Part shown: piece after piece, positions 52,917 through 62,213 of the stretch
How the letters are laid out: every line of letters starts with the position of its first letter
Position numbering within the stretch: the stretch's first letter is position 1
Origin: Natronocella acetinitrilica
GTDB taxonomy: Bacteria > Pseudomonadota > Gammaproteobacteria > Nitrococcales > Aquisalimonadaceae
Reading direction: 5' to 3'
Length of the DNA: 64,000 bases
Assembly: GCF_024170285.1 (NCBI RefSeq)
Contig: NZ_JALJXV010000002.1
Span: forward strand, 434,001 to 498,000
Translations under genes and position numbers: made by a program
Notes under the pieces: model-generated
Told to the model about the DNA's origin: nothing
The model's database searches: none
Seen by the model: only the letters and a program-made list of their open reading frames with translations

Positions 52917-55900
52917 CTAGGCTCCGATCTTGGCAGTCTGCGGCGTCCGCCCCGTCAGCCAGGTTTTCAGGCGTTCGGCGAAGCCGCCGAGAATCAGGTA
53001 CAGGCAGGGCACCACGACCAGGGTCAGCAGCATGGAGACGGACAGGCCGCCCACCACAGCAGTGGCCAGCGGGCGCATGATCTCCGCACCCTCGCCGATG
53101 CCGATGGCCAGGGGAAGCATGCCCAGCACCGTGGTGGAGGTGGTCATGAGGATGGGCCGCAGGCGGATGGTGCCGGCGGCCACCACCGCCCGCGACACGG
53201 AAAGCCCCTTCTCCCGCCGCCCGATTTCAATGTACTCCACCAGCAGGATGGCGTTGTTCACCACGATGCCGATGAGCAGGATCATGCCGATCAGCACCGG
53301 CGCGGAGACCGGTGTGCTGGTGAGCCACAGCAGCCCCACCACGCCGATCAGCGACAGCGGTGCGGCGGTGATGATCACCAGCGGGTTGCTGAGCCGCTCG
53401 TACTGCACCGCCAGCACCACGAACACCAGGAACACCGCAAGCAGGATGACCATGCGCATCTCGCGGTTGGTCTCCTGGATGGTCTCCCACTGGCCGCCGT
53501 AGATCAGGCTGATCTCGTCGGGGACTTCCAGCCCGGCCATGCGCTGTTCCACGGTGGCCATGATGCTGCCGACATCAGCGATCTCGGTGTTCAGGTCGCC
53601 GTTCACGCGCACCACCCGGCTCTGGTTCTCCCGCTCGATGTGGGCCGGGCCCTCGCCCAGGGTAAAACTGGCCACGTCCCGCAGGCGCACCGGCACGCCA
53701 TTGTTGCGGAACAGCATGAGGTCGCCCAGGGCGTCGGGGTCCTCGACCTGGTGGCTGGGCAGGCGCACGCGGATGTCGTATTCGCGGTTGGCCGTCATGT
53801 ACTGGGTGGGCACAGCGCCGTCCACCGCGTCGCGCACGGCACGGCCCACATCGGACACGCGCAGGCCAAGGTCCGCCGCCCGGGCGCGATCCACCGACAC
53901 CCGCATCAGCGGGCTCTGGTCCTCGCGGCCGATCTCCACACCCTCAAGACCCGGAATGCCCTCCAGCAGCGTCAGGATCTCCGCCGCCTTGCCCTGCAGT
54001 TGCTCCAGGTTTTCCCCCATGACACCGATGGAGAAATCATCACCCCGGGTGGTGAAGCGCAGGCCGTCGATGCGCGGCGGGCGTACGCTGACCCGGGCAC
54101 CGGGGAGATCCAGCGCCTCCAGCCGGGACTGGGCCTCCGCCACCCAGCGGCCGGCACTCATGTCGGGCCGGTCGGCAAGCGGCGCCAGTTGCACGGAACT
54201 GCGGATGGTGCCGGGGCGCTCGTTGATGACCCCGCCGGAGAGATGCCCACCGACGATGGTGAACATGCTCTCCACATGGGGCATGCCCTGCACCGTCTCC
54301 TCCGCGGCGCGGGCCACGGCATCGGTTTCGTCAGGCGGCGTGCCCGGCGGCAGCCAGACCCGCACGTCCACGTTGCCGTCATCCACCACCGGCAGGAACT
54401 CGTTACCCAGTTCGTCCAGCACCTGGGTTGCGCCCACGAACAGCAGTGCCGCCACGGCGACCACCGCCCAGCGAAGGCGGAGTATCCGGGGCAATGCCCG
54501 GCGGTAGACCCGTCGCAACCAGGCGATGAACCGGTTGAACAGCCGTAGCGGCAGCGAGCGCTGCAGGCCGCTTTCAAAGCGCACCGCCCCCAGCAGCGCC
54601 GCCAGCATGGGCACCAGGGTGACGGCGGCGGCAAGCGTGGCGATGATGGCGAAGGAAATGGTGAGGATCAGATCCCGGAACACCAGTGCCGCCAGCCCGG
54701 TGATGAGCAGGAAGGGCAGCACCGCCGCCAGGTTGGTCAGCGTGCCGGCGGTGATGGCGGAGACCACCTCCCGGGCGCCGTCGTGGGCGGCCTGGTCGGG
54801 GGATTTGCCCAACCGCTCCCGGTGCCGGTAGATGTTCTCCAGCATGACGATGGCATTGTCCAGCAGCAGCCCCACGCCCAGGGCCAGCCCGCCCAGGCTA
54901 ATGATATTCAGGGTCAGGCCACCGGCCCCCATCATGGCGAAGGTGGCCATCACCGCGATGGGAATCGACAGGCCGATGACAAAGCTCTTGCGCAGGCTGC
55001 CCAGGAACATGAACACCATGAGCATGGCCAGCACGCCGCCGAGGATGGCGGCGCTGGCTACGGAGTTGATGGAGCCACGGATGAAAAACGCCGGGTCGCT
55101 CACGGTCTCGTACTGGATGTCCGCCGGCAGGAAGCCGGAGCGCTCCAGCCGCGCCATGGTGTCGTTCACCGAGTCCACCACGTCCACGGTGTTCGCGTCG
55201 GGCAATTTGAAAACCGACACCTGGGCCGAGGGCGTCCCGTTCAGCCGCGCCAGCACCCGCTGCTCCCGATGGCCATCTCGGATCTCCGCCACCTCGGACA
55301 GGGGAATGCGGCGGGCGTTGTTGGCGGGCAGGTCCAGCAGCACCTGGCGGATGTCGTCCACCGAAGTGAACATGCCGTCGGTCTTGGCCATGACATCGAA
55401 GGTGGTGGAGGTCATCCAGCCGGCGGCGATGTCGACGTTCTCGTCCTGCAGCGCAGTGACCAGGTGCTGCATGCCCAGGCCGTAGGCGTGCAGCCGGTCC
55501 TGATCGACGATCACCTCCACCTCCCGCACCATGCCGCCCGCCGCCTCCACGCCAGACACACCATGAATGGCGATGAGCTGGGGTGCGAGCTGGTTCTCCA
55601 CCCAGTCCCGCACCTCGACCTCGGAGCGCACGCTGGAGCTGAAGCCCGCCTGCCACACCGGGTCCTGGGCCGGGTCGAACTTGTAAAGGCGGGGCGGTTC
55701 GATATCCAGCGGCAGCTGGGTGCGGGCCAGCTCCATGTAGCGGGCCGCGTCCTGGATGGCGAGGTCCAGGTTGGTCCCCAGCTCGAAGATCAGGTTGACG
55801 TTGGTGCGGCCCTGGGAGGCGCGACTGTCGATGGTGACCAGGTTTTCCACCGCCGCCAGGTTGCGCTCCAGCACGCGGGTGACCTGCTGCTCCATGACCT

Positions 55901-56099
55901 CCGGGGCCGCACCGGGGTAGTTCACCGTGACGCGGATCTGCGGGTATTCCACGTTGGGGAGCAGGTCCACCGGCAGGCGGTCGAAGTAGAAAAGCCCCAG
56001 CACGAACACCACCGAGGCTATGGCCAGGGTGCCGATGGGGCGGCGGATGGCGGTACTGGTGATGCCACGCGGGCTGACGCCGCCGTCCCTGCTGCTCAT
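52917..56099 (-). CDS. RND-family efflux transporter permease
   Basis: A 1060-residue inner-membrane pump subunit. It has TM1 after a short N-terminus (LAIASVVFVLGLFYFDRLPV), the VDLLPNVEYPQIRVTVNYPG entrance to the first porter domain, the GLLLDNAIVMLENIYRH TM4 motif and the repeated second half with LLIGIVVNNAILLVEYI. TM4 carries Asp-Asn where AcrB has Asp-Asp. Length and the two-fold repeat are normal. It starts 3 bp after the adaptor gene stop, forming an adaptor-pump operon; no outer-membrane channel gene is adjacent. The substrate is unknown. Confidence 0.93.
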   Translation of the reverse strand: MSSRDGGVSPRGITSTAIRRPIGTLAIASVVFVLGLFYFDRLPVDLLPNVEYPQIRVTVNYPGAAPEVMEQQVTRVLERNLAAVENLVTIDSRASQGRTNVNLIFELGTNLDLAIQDAARYMELARTQLPLDIEPPRLYKFDPAQDPVWQAGFSSSVRSEVEVRDWVENQLAPQLIAIHGVSGVEAAGGMVREVEVIVDQDRLHAYGLGMQHLVTALQDENVDIAAGWMTSTTFDVMAKTDGMFTSVDDIRQVLLDLPANNARRIPLSEVAEIRDGHREQRVLARLNGTPSAQVSVFKLPDANTVDVVDSVNDTMARLERSGFLPADIQYETVSDPAFFIRGSINSVASAAILGGVLAMLMVFMFLGSLRKSFVIGLSIPIAVMATFAMMGAGGLTLNIISLGGLALGVGLLLDNAIVMLENIYRHRERLGKSPDQAAHDGAREVVSAITAGTLTNLAAVLPFLLITGLAALVFRDLILTISFAIIATLAAAVTLVPMLAALLGAVRFESGLQRSLPLRLFNRFIAWLRRVYRRALPRILRLRWAVVAVAALLFVGATQVLDELGNEFLPVVDDGNVDVRVWLPPGTPPDETDAVARAAEETVQGMPHVESMFTIVGGHLSGGVINERPGTIRSSVQLAPLADRPDMSAGRWVAEAQSRLEALDLPGARVSVRPPRIDGLRFTTRGDDFSIGVMGENLEQLQGKAAEILTLLEGIPGLEGVEIGREDQSPLMRVSVDRARAADLGLRVSDVGRAVRDAVDGAVPTQYMTANREYDIRVRLPSHQVEDPDALGDLMLFRNNGVPVRLRDVASFTLGEGPAHIERENQSRVVRVNGDLNTEIADVGSIMATVEQRMAGLEVPDEISLIYGGQWETIQETNREMRMVILLAVFLVFVVLAVQYERLSNPLVIITAAPLSLIGVVGLLWLTSTPVSAPVLIGMILLIGIVVNNAILLVEYIEIGRREKGLSVSRAVVAAGTIRLRPILMTTSTTVLGMLPLAIGIGEGAEIMRPLATAVVGGLSVSMLLTLVVVPCLYLILGGFAERLKTWLTGRTPQTAKIGA

Positions 56100-56102
56100 G
56101 GC

Positions 56103-57179
56103 CTACCCCCGCCAGCCGACGATGCGCACCGCCTGGCCGTCCTGCATGTCGATGGGGTTGGTGGCGAGCACCACTTCCCCCGGCTCCAGCCCGGAGACCA
56201 CTTCCCGCCAGGGGCCGCGGGTGACACCGGGCTCGATCTCGCGGTAGTGGAGCTGTTCGTCCTCGATCACGTAAACATAGCGCTTGTCGCCGTCCTCGCC
56301 GATAGCGGCAGCAGGCACGGCAAGCACGTCGGCGCGGCGGTCGATGGCCATGCGAATCCGGCCCAGGTAGCCCGGCCGAACACCCTGCTCCGCCGCGTCG
56401 GCGGGCAATGCAATTTCCACCATGACCAGGCGGCTGCCGGGCTCCGCCGCCGGATCGATACGGCGGATACTGGCTTCCAGCGGGTTGTCAGGCATGGCGT
56501 CGAGTTGCACAGGAACCGTCTGCCCCGGCTCGAGATGGGCGATATCCAGCTCCGATACGCCAAGCCGGATCACCAGTGCATCCATGGCCGACAGCTCGAA
56601 CAGGGTCTCCTGCGCCTGCACGGCCTCGCCCGGCTCAACGTAGCGCGCGGTGACCACGGTGTCGCGGGGTGCCGTGACGCGGCCGAAGGCGACCCGCGTC
56701 TCCCACAGGGACTGCTCGCTGTCCGCCACCCGCACTTCGGACAGCGCCCGCTGGTACTCTGCCGGGCTTGCCACGCCGCGTTCGCGCAACTCGGCGGTGC
56801 GCTGGTAGTTGACTCGCGCCTCATCGGCCTGGGCACGGGCGCGCTCCAGTTCCGCCCGCTCCTCGGACACATCCATCCGCGCCAGCACCTGCCCCTGCTC
56901 CACGGCATCGCCGACTTCCACCAGCACATCGTCGATGGTGCCGGCGGTACGGCTGGCCAGACGAATACGCACCCGCGGCTCCACCGTGCCGGAGGCGGAC
57001 AGGGTGCGGGAGAGATCCCGCGGGGTGATCTCGATGGCGGCCACCGGCGTGCCTCGGGGCCCTTCAGCGTTCGCAGAGGCTTCTGCCTCGGCATCATTCC
57101 CGCAACCACTGAGCAGCCACGTGGCAGCGACCAGGATCAAGGCACCCAGCATTGGACGTTGGCGCATTCTGCTGCTCAT
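56103..57179 (-). CDS. RND efflux periplasmic adaptor (HlyD/MFP family), lipoprotein
   Basis: A 358-residue adaptor with signal peptide and lipobox (ALILVAATWLLSGCGND). It has a split lipoyl domain with VEVGDAVEQGQVLARMD and VTAPRDTVVTARYVEPGEAV, a helical hairpin between them (about residues 95-140), a beta-barrel, and a membrane-proximal domain at the end. It links the RND pump encoded immediately downstream to an outer-membrane channel. The ATG at 57179 is preferred; one at 57167 also keeps the whole signal peptide. Confidence 0.9.
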   Translation of the reverse strand: MSSRMRQRPMLGALILVAATWLLSGCGNDAEAEASANAEGPRGTPVAAIEITPRDLSRTLSASGTVEPRVRIRLASRTAGTIDDVLVEVGDAVEQGQVLARMDVSEERAELERARAQADEARVNYQRTAELRERGVASPAEYQRALSEVRVADSEQSLWETRVAFGRVTAPRDTVVTARYVEPGEAVQAQETLFELSAMDALVIRLGVSELDIAHLEPGQTVPVQLDAMPDNPLEASIRRIDPAAEPGSRLVMVEIALPADAAEQGVRPGYLGRIRMAIDRRADVLAVPAAAIGEDGDKRYVYVIEDEQLHYREIEPGVTRGPWREVVSGLEPGEVVLATNPIDMQDGQAVRIVGWRG

Positions 57180-57303
57180 CTCGAGTAGGAAACACAGGAG
57201 GCCGGTAAGATCCCACCGCCGGGCAGCGGGCATGGCAAACCTCCCTGCTACACTGTCACATCATGCCTTTCACTGATACCACGGACCGAGGCTCCAGACA
57301 GCG

Positions 57304-57903
57304 ATGAACCTCTACTTCAGCCCCACCTCGCCCTATGCGCGGGTCGTTCGCCTGACACTGATGGAAAAGCACCTGACCGCCCAGATCACCGAGAAGCAGG
57401 TCAGCCCCTGGGACGATGACCCGGAACTTGGTGCCCACAACCCGATCATGCGAGTGCCCACATTGGTCACGGACGAGGGGGCGCAGCTGACAGAGACCCT
57501 GTTGATCGCGAACTACCTGGAGCACCGGTTTCCGCAACCGGCACTGATTCCGGAAGACCGTTATGCGGAAACCCTGGCGCAGGCTGGCCTGGGCATCGGT
57601 CTGATCGACTCCACCGTGCAGCTCGTGATTGCCCGCAAATTCTGCATGGCGGCGAACATACCGAAAGACTTCGAGAAGCGCCGCATGAACGGCATCCAGC
57701 GCGGCATCGAAACACTGGAGAAGCAGCGCCCCCAGGCAGCCGGCGAGGTGGCAGATCTGGCCTGCATCACAGTTGGTACGGCGCTGGCGTATCTGTCTTT
57801 CAGAATACCCGAACTGGATTGGACGACGGCCCACCCCGGTCTCGCGGGCTGGCTGGCCGATCTGAACATGCGCCCGTCCTTCCGGATTACCGCCCCGGCC
57901 TGA
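57304..57903 (+). CDS. glutathione S-transferase family protein
   Basis: A 199-residue cytosolic GST. The N-terminal thioredoxin-like half opens NLYFSPTSPYARVVRLTL, with the Ser/Pro active-site position, cis-Pro in MRVPTLV and glutathione-binding LTETLLIANYLE. The C-terminal half is all-helical. It is divergent from the RND operon. The specific substrate is unknown; detoxification or disulfide exchange is usual for the family. Confidence 0.88.
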   Translation: MNLYFSPTSPYARVVRLTLMEKHLTAQITEKQVSPWDDDPELGAHNPIMRVPTLVTDEGAQLTETLLIANYLEHRFPQPALIPEDRYAETLAQAGLGIGLIDSTVQLVIARKFCMAANIPKDFEKRRMNGIQRGIETLEKQRPQAAGEVADLACITVGTALAYLSFRIPELDWTTAHPGLAGWLADLNMRPSFRITAPA

Positions 57904-57904
57904 G

Positions 57905-58369
57905 TCAGTGGACGACGGTCACCGGGCACTTGGCCTTGTGCACCACGCGGTTGGATACGCTGCCCAGCAGCATGCCGCGCACGGTGCCAAGGCCCCGTGG
58001 CCCGATGACGATGGCGGGGGCATCCAGCCCGTGGGCGAATTTGATGATTTCGTCCGCCGGGTCGCCGGACAGCTTCACCGCCTTGGCATCTGCCCCTGCC
58101 TCACCCAGCGCCTTGTGAGCGGCCTCCAGGCTGGCTTTTGCGGCGTCATCCCACATGCGGCGGAAGGTTTTTTCGTCGAAACGACCCACGCCCACCATCT
58201 GGGCGGAAGCCCCGGGCATGCCGATCAGCTCCGCCGGTGAACCGGGAAATACATGCACGAGGTGCAACTTGGCACCGAAGGCCTTGGCCAGCATGGCGGC
58301 GTGGACGGCAGCCTGGGCTGCGTGTTCGGAGCCATCACAGGGCACGACGATATTCTTGATGGTGGACAT
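57905..58369 (-). CDS. universal stress protein (UspA family)
   Basis: A 154-residue nucleotide-binding protein: KNIVVPCDGSEHAAQAAVHA at the N-terminus and the ATP-binding loop GPRGLGTVRGMLLGSVSNRV (G-x2-G-x9-G-S type) near the C-terminus, ending in CPVTVVH. CAGGAGG lies before the ATG at 58369. It is convergent with the GST gene, with stop codons 1 bp apart. Confidence 0.93.
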   Translation of the reverse strand: MSTIKNIVVPCDGSEHAAQAAVHAAMLAKAFGAKLHLVHVFPGSPAELIGMPGASAQMVGVGRFDEKTFRRMWDDAAKASLEAAHKALGEAGADAKAVKLSGDPADEIIKFAHGLDAPAIVIGPRGLGTVRGMLLGSVSNRVVHKAKCPVTVVH

Positions 58370-58487
58370 GGTGCAGCCTCCTGGAGGGGGATGTGCACAT
58401 TAGGACAGGCGAGGGTCCGCGACAGCTTGATGCAGGTCAATGATGGTCGGGTCGGGGAACGGCAGGAGCCTGAACCGCCGCCGGATC

Positions 58488-58687
58488 GGTGCGTTACGCG
58501 CTGCGCGCTAACACACCCTACAGCGGGCACAGCCACACGTAGGGAGTGTAAGGCCGAAGGCCGTAACGCACCACAACGGCGGTGGTGTTGCCCCCAAGGC
58601 CACAGGCGCAAACCGCGGTCCGGTGCGCCGGCCGCGGTTCCCCGATCCAACCCGTAGGGTGTGTTAGCGCGCAGCGCGTAACGCACC
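58488..58687. repeat. compound REP cluster (units 58488-58521, 58539-58572, 58654-58687)
   Basis: Three REP units between uspA and allA. The second is degraded (GTAGGGAGTGTAAG). The block between the second and third (58573-58653) matches, in reverse orientation, both ends of the block at 39096-39257 (shared GTGTTGCCCCCAAGGCCACA and AAACCGCGGTCCGGTG), but the central hairpin segment is deleted. No gene is seen in 58370-58696. Confidence 0.88.
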
Positions 58688-58696
58688 GATCCGGCG

Positions 58697-59191
58697 CTAC
58701 ATCACCACCCGCACCTTCTCCGGCAGCTCGCGCTCGTCGCAATTGTTGCCGCTGCCGGCACGGTCCACGACCAGGAAATCCGACACCCGGTCCAGCGACA
58801 ACAAGGGGTGATGCCACACCCCGGCGCGGTAATTCACGCCCTGGCTGCCGTTGGTGATGAAGGCCCGCAGGTCATCGACGCCGAATACATCCACCGGTGG
58901 CGCCACCACGAGCAGAAACCGCTCTCCGCGCATGGGTACGAAACACTGGCTGCCCAGGGGATGGCGTTCCATGAGCTGCAGGGTCACGGGAAAGGCGAAC
59001 GGCTGGCCGCGGAAGATGCTGACGATGCCCCGGGCGTCGTCACCCTTCAGTTCCACGCCGGCCAGCGCGTGGTAGCGCATGGTGGAGCCGTTGTTGATGG
59101 GGAAGCGCTCCGGCGCGCTGGTGGTCTCGATAACGTCACCAAAAGGCTCGAAGGCATCACGGGTGAGCGGCTTCGCTGTCAGTGTTCTCAT
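58697..59191 (-). CDS. allA: ureidoglycolate lyase
   Basis: A 164-residue cupin-like enzyme that splits ureidoglycolate into glyoxylate and urea, the last step of ureide catabolism. Family features are [20 protein letters not shown] at the start, [33 protein letters not shown] and [14 protein letters not shown]. The ATG at 59191 overlaps the allantoicase stop (ATGA). It is the last gene of the puuE-alc-allA operon and ends 10 bp before a REP unit. Confidence 0.93.
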   Translation of the reverse strand: MRTLTAKPLTRDAFEPFGDVIETTSAPERFPINNGSTMRYHALAGVELKGDDARGIVSIFRGQPFAFPVTLQLMERHPLGSQCFVPMRGERFLLVVAPPVDVFGVDDLRAFITNGSQGVNYRAGVWHHPLLSLDRVSDFLVVDRAGSGNNCDERELPEKVRVVM

Positions 59192-60222
59192 GCGCCCTCC
59201 TCCCCACGATGCAGACGACCCCATAGCCGCAGGCGGCTGACGCCGCCATCCGGAATAACGTTCAGCCGCACATGGCTCACTGGACCGATGCCGGATGCCA
59301 ACTCCGTGAAGCTGTGGATGCTGTCCGCCTGCAGAGGCTGCTCGGGCAGCAGGGTATCCCAGAACATGCTCTGGGTGATCAGGGATTCATCGGTGCCCCA
59401 GGTCACCAGGGCCGCCTGTATGGAGCAGCAGTCCGGGTAGTTGCCCTTGAAATGGGCGGTGTCCAGTTCGACCCGTTCGATAACCGCCGGATGGCCGAGT
59501 TGCAGAATGCACCAGTCGTTGCCCGGCTCGCGCCGGCGCCGGGTCTCCCAGCCATCGCCCATGTTCAGCCCGCGCCCGGGGCGGAACAGGCGCATGGGAT
59601 GGCCATAATGGGAATCGCTGTAGGCGATGGCCCGCGCGCCGTGCTCCAGGGCCAGCAGGTCGTAGAGCTGATCCGCCGGCTTGCGCGACCAGTCACACCA
59701 GGGGTCGCCATAGACCCGCAATCTTGCGATGCCGCCATCGGGATAGATGTGCAAGCGCAGGTGGGTCACGGGATTGTCGTGATCCACGGCGATGAAGCGG
59801 TGGCTGTCGCCCTGCAGGCTGGTGGATGCCACCAGCAACTGCCAGTCGCTCTCCGCAGGTTCACCATCGGGCTTGCAGCAGGCTTCGATGGACGCGGCCG
59901 GCGGGTAGTTGCCCGTGAAAAAGCTGGTGTCCAGGTCCACTCCGAGAATCACCCCCGGCAGGGCCAGGCGCACCACACACCAGTCGTGCCCGCCATTGCG
60001 CCGGCGGCGGGTCTCCCAGCCATCCATCCACTTGCCATGCTCGTCGTAACGGTCGGGATAGAAGACGGCCGGATCGGGATTCAACATGCGTTGCCGATCA
60101 GCGAAGAACTCGTCACTGCAAGCCAGCGCCTCGGCGCCAAGGCTCGCATCCGCCAGATTGACCCGCGCCCGGGCGAACTCCGGCAGTTCCACCGCTGGCG
60201 CCTGGATGGCCTGTTCAGACAT
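59188..60222 (-). CDS. alc: allantoicase
   Basis: A 344-residue enzyme hydrolysing allantoate to ureidoglycolate and urea. It consists of two similar jelly-roll halves, each with a DGWETRRRR motif (near residues 70 and 230) and a paired WC(V/I) strand ([24 protein letters not shown]). The ATG at 60222 has GGGAGCAACGC upstream and overlaps the puuE stop by a few bases. Its position between puuE and allA confirms the pathway. Confidence 0.93.
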   Translation of the reverse strand: MSEQAIQAPAVELPEFARARVNLADASLGAEALACSDEFFADRQRMLNPDPAVFYPDRYDEHGKWMDGWETRRRRNGGHDWCVVRLALPGVILGVDLDTSFFTGNYPPAASIEACCKPDGEPAESDWQLLVASTSLQGDSHRFIAVDHDNPVTHLRLHIYPDGGIARLRVYGDPWCDWSRKPADQLYDLLALEHGARAIAYSDSHYGHPMRLFRPGRGLNMGDGWETRRRREPGNDWCILQLGHPAVIERVELDTAHFKGNYPDCCSIQAALVTWGTDESLITQSMFWDTLLPEQPLQADSIHSFTELASGIGPVSHVRLNVIPDGGVSRLRLWGRLHRGEEGA

Positions 60223-61159
60223 GCGTTGCTCCCTGTTGGGCATCAAAGGGGTGATGTTCGACCCAGTGGCGGGCGATGTCCACACGGCGTGCGATCCAGA
60301 CCCGATCATGGGCTTCCAGGTGGTCGAGGAAGCGTTGCAGCCCGCGGAAGCGCCCGGGGCGGCCGATCAGGCGGCAATGCAGGCCCACGGAGAGCATCTT
60401 CGGCTGCTCCGCGCCCTCGGCGTAGAGCACATCGAAGGCGTCCCTGAGATAAGTGAAGAACTGCTCGCCGGTGTTAAAGCCCTGGGGGGTGGCGAAACGC
60501 ATGTCGTTGCTGTCCAGGGTATAGGGCACCACCAGATGCCCGCGCCGCTCGCCGGCATGGGTGGTCACCGTGGTCCAGAACGGCAGGTCGTCACCATAAT
60601 TGTCTGCGTCGTAGAGAAAGCCGCCATGCTCCACCACCAAACGGCGAGTGTTCGGGCTGTCGCGCCCGGTGTACCAACCCAGCGGTGGCGCTCCGGTGAG
60701 ACGGGTGATGGCCTCCACCGCACGGGCCATGTGTTCGCGCTCGGTGGCTTCGTCCACATCCTGGTAGTGAATCCAGCGCCAACCGTGACAGGCGATCTCG
60801 TGGCCGGCCTCATGGAAGGCACGGGTCAGTTCGGGATGGCGTTCCAGCGCCATACCCACGCCGAAGACTGTCAGCGGCAATTGCCGCCGCTGGAACTCCC
60901 GCAGGATCCGCCAGACGCCCGCCCGGGAGCCGTACTCGTAGATGGACTCCATGCTCATGTGCCGGTCCGGATAGGCCTGGGCACCGATGATCTCGGAGAG
61001 AAACTGTTCCGAATGGCTATCGCCATGGAGCACGCAGCTCTCGCCGCCCTCCTCGTAGTTCAGCACGAACTGCACCGCCACTCGCGCACTACCAGGCCAG
61101 CGGGGATCAGGCGGCGAAGCGCCGTAGCCAACAAGGTCGCGGGGATAGTCTGACTGCAT
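60215..61159 (-). CDS. puuE: allantoinase of the polysaccharide-deacetylase fold (PuuE type)
   Basis: A 314-residue protein beginning [19 protein letters not shown], the signature of PuuE, with NYEEGGE, the metal-site region [13 protein letters not shown] and [14 protein letters not shown]. It opens the allantoin ring to give allantoate. The ATG at 61159 with GGAGGTCC ahead is chosen over a Met ten residues earlier. It is the first gene of the ureide operon and is divergent from the betaine methyltransferase. No regulator or urease gene is present in the window. Confidence 0.92.
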   Translation of the reverse strand: MQSDYPRDLVGYGASPPDPRWPGSARVAVQFVLNYEEGGESCVLHGDSHSEQFLSEIIGAQAYPDRHMSMESIYEYGSRAGVWRILREFQRRQLPLTVFGVGMALERHPELTRAFHEAGHEIACHGWRWIHYQDVDEATEREHMARAVEAITRLTGAPPLGWYTGRDSPNTRRLVVEHGGFLYDADNYGDDLPFWTTVTTHAGERRGHLVVPYTLDSNDMRFATPQGFNTGEQFFTYLRDAFDVLYAEGAEQPKMLSVGLHCRLIGRPGRFRGLQRFLDHLEAHDRVWIARRVDIARHWVEHHPFDAQQGATHV

Positions 61160-61270
61160 GCGCGGGACCTCCGCCCGGTGATTATCCATGACTCAATGTA
61201 TACAGGTGATGGGTCAAGCACGGCAACGCGGGCACTTGCACGCCCTGCGTCAAGAATGAATAGTGAAACG

Positions 61271-62116
61271 ATGACTGAGCAAAGACGGCGCGCCGCAAGA
61301 ACCGCACGCAACTACTACGACACCGCTGATGCGGACAACTTCTACCGCCGCCTATGGGGCGGGGAAGACATTCACCTGGGGCTGTACGGCCGCGACGATG
61401 TCGACATCTACAGCGCCAGCCGACGGACCATTGCCGCCATGGCAGCAATGCTGCCGGCTCTGGACGCCGACAAGCACATTCTCGACCTGGGCGCGGGCTA
61501 CGGCGGCAGCGCCCGCTGGCTGGCCCGGGAATACGCCTGCCGGGTCACCGCGCTGAACATCAGCCACCGGGAGAATACCCGTAACCTGCGGCTGACGGAC
61601 CAGCAGAATCTGGAGGATCGCATCCAGGTGCTGGAGGGCAGCTTCGAGGATGTGCCCATCGCCGACGGCAGCATCGACGTGGTGTGGTCCCAGGACGCGC
61701 TGCTCCACAGCGGAGATCGGCCACGGGTGCTCTCCGAGGCGGTTCGGGTCCTGGAACCCGGCGGCCACCTGATCTTTACCGACCCCATGCAGGCAGACGA
61801 CGCCAGAGGCGGGCTGGAGCCCATACTGGCCCGTCTGCAGCTGCAATCCATGGGCTCCCGGGAATTCTACGAACAGACCCTGGCCGGCCTCGGCATGCGG
61901 CTGCTGCGCTACGACGATCACTCCGACATGGTCGCGCGGCATTACGGCGCAGTGCTCGAGGCCCTGATTACCCAGCGCGAAAGCCTGCAGCAGGACATCA
62001 GCAGCGAGTACCTTGAACGCATGGCGGAAGGGCTTCGGCACTGGATCGCCGGCGGTCAGCAGGGCCTTCTGCACTGGGGTATCTACTTGTTTCGCAAACC
62101 CGATTTTCCAGATTGA
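61271..62116 (+). CDS. sarcosine/dimethylglycine N-methyltransferase (glycine betaine synthesis)
   Basis: A 281-residue SAM-dependent methyltransferase closely resembling the Halorhodospira/Ectothiorhodospira enzyme that methylates sarcosine and dimethylglycine to betaine. It has ARNYYDTADADNFYRRLWGG, GEDIHLGLY, SAM motif ILDLGAGYGGSARWLA, GSFEDVPIADGSIDVVWSQD and FTDPMQADD. It makes a major osmolyte of halophiles. The partner glycine/sarcosine methyltransferase is not in the window. Start 61271 is preferred; an ATG at 61256 is in frame. A strong terminator follows. Confidence 0.88.
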   Translation: MTEQRRRAARTARNYYDTADADNFYRRLWGGEDIHLGLYGRDDVDIYSASRRTIAAMAAMLPALDADKHILDLGAGYGGSARWLAREYACRVTALNISHRENTRNLRLTDQQNLEDRIQVLEGSFEDVPIADGSIDVVWSQDALLHSGDRPRVLSEAVRVLEPGGHLIFTDPMQADDARGGLEPILARLQLQSMGSREFYEQTLAGLGMRLLRYDDHSDMVARHYGAVLEALITQRESLQQDISSEYLERMAEGLRHWIAGGQQGLLHWGIYLFRKPDFPD

Positions 62117-62155
62117 GTGAACCCTTATTGCGTATTCCTGTCCCCATGACTGTAC

Positions 62156-62195
62156 CGGCCGCGGGGGCGGTCGAGCCCCTGCGGCCGTCATTTTT
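62156..62195 (+). terminator. rho-independent terminator of the methyltransferase gene
   Basis: Long GC stem (CGGCCGCGGGGGC paired with GCCCCTGCGGCCG, loop GGTCGA) followed, after CA, by five T residues, about 40 bp past the stop codon. Confidence 0.85.
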
Positions 62196-62213
62196 GCAAC
62201 CGGGAGCGAACAC

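Noticed and set aside
54783-57188. 801-aa plus-strand frame opposite the RND genes
   Set aside because: Mirror of the GC-rich RND pump and adaptor coding sequence; His/Gly/Gln-rich composition is typical of an antisense shadow.
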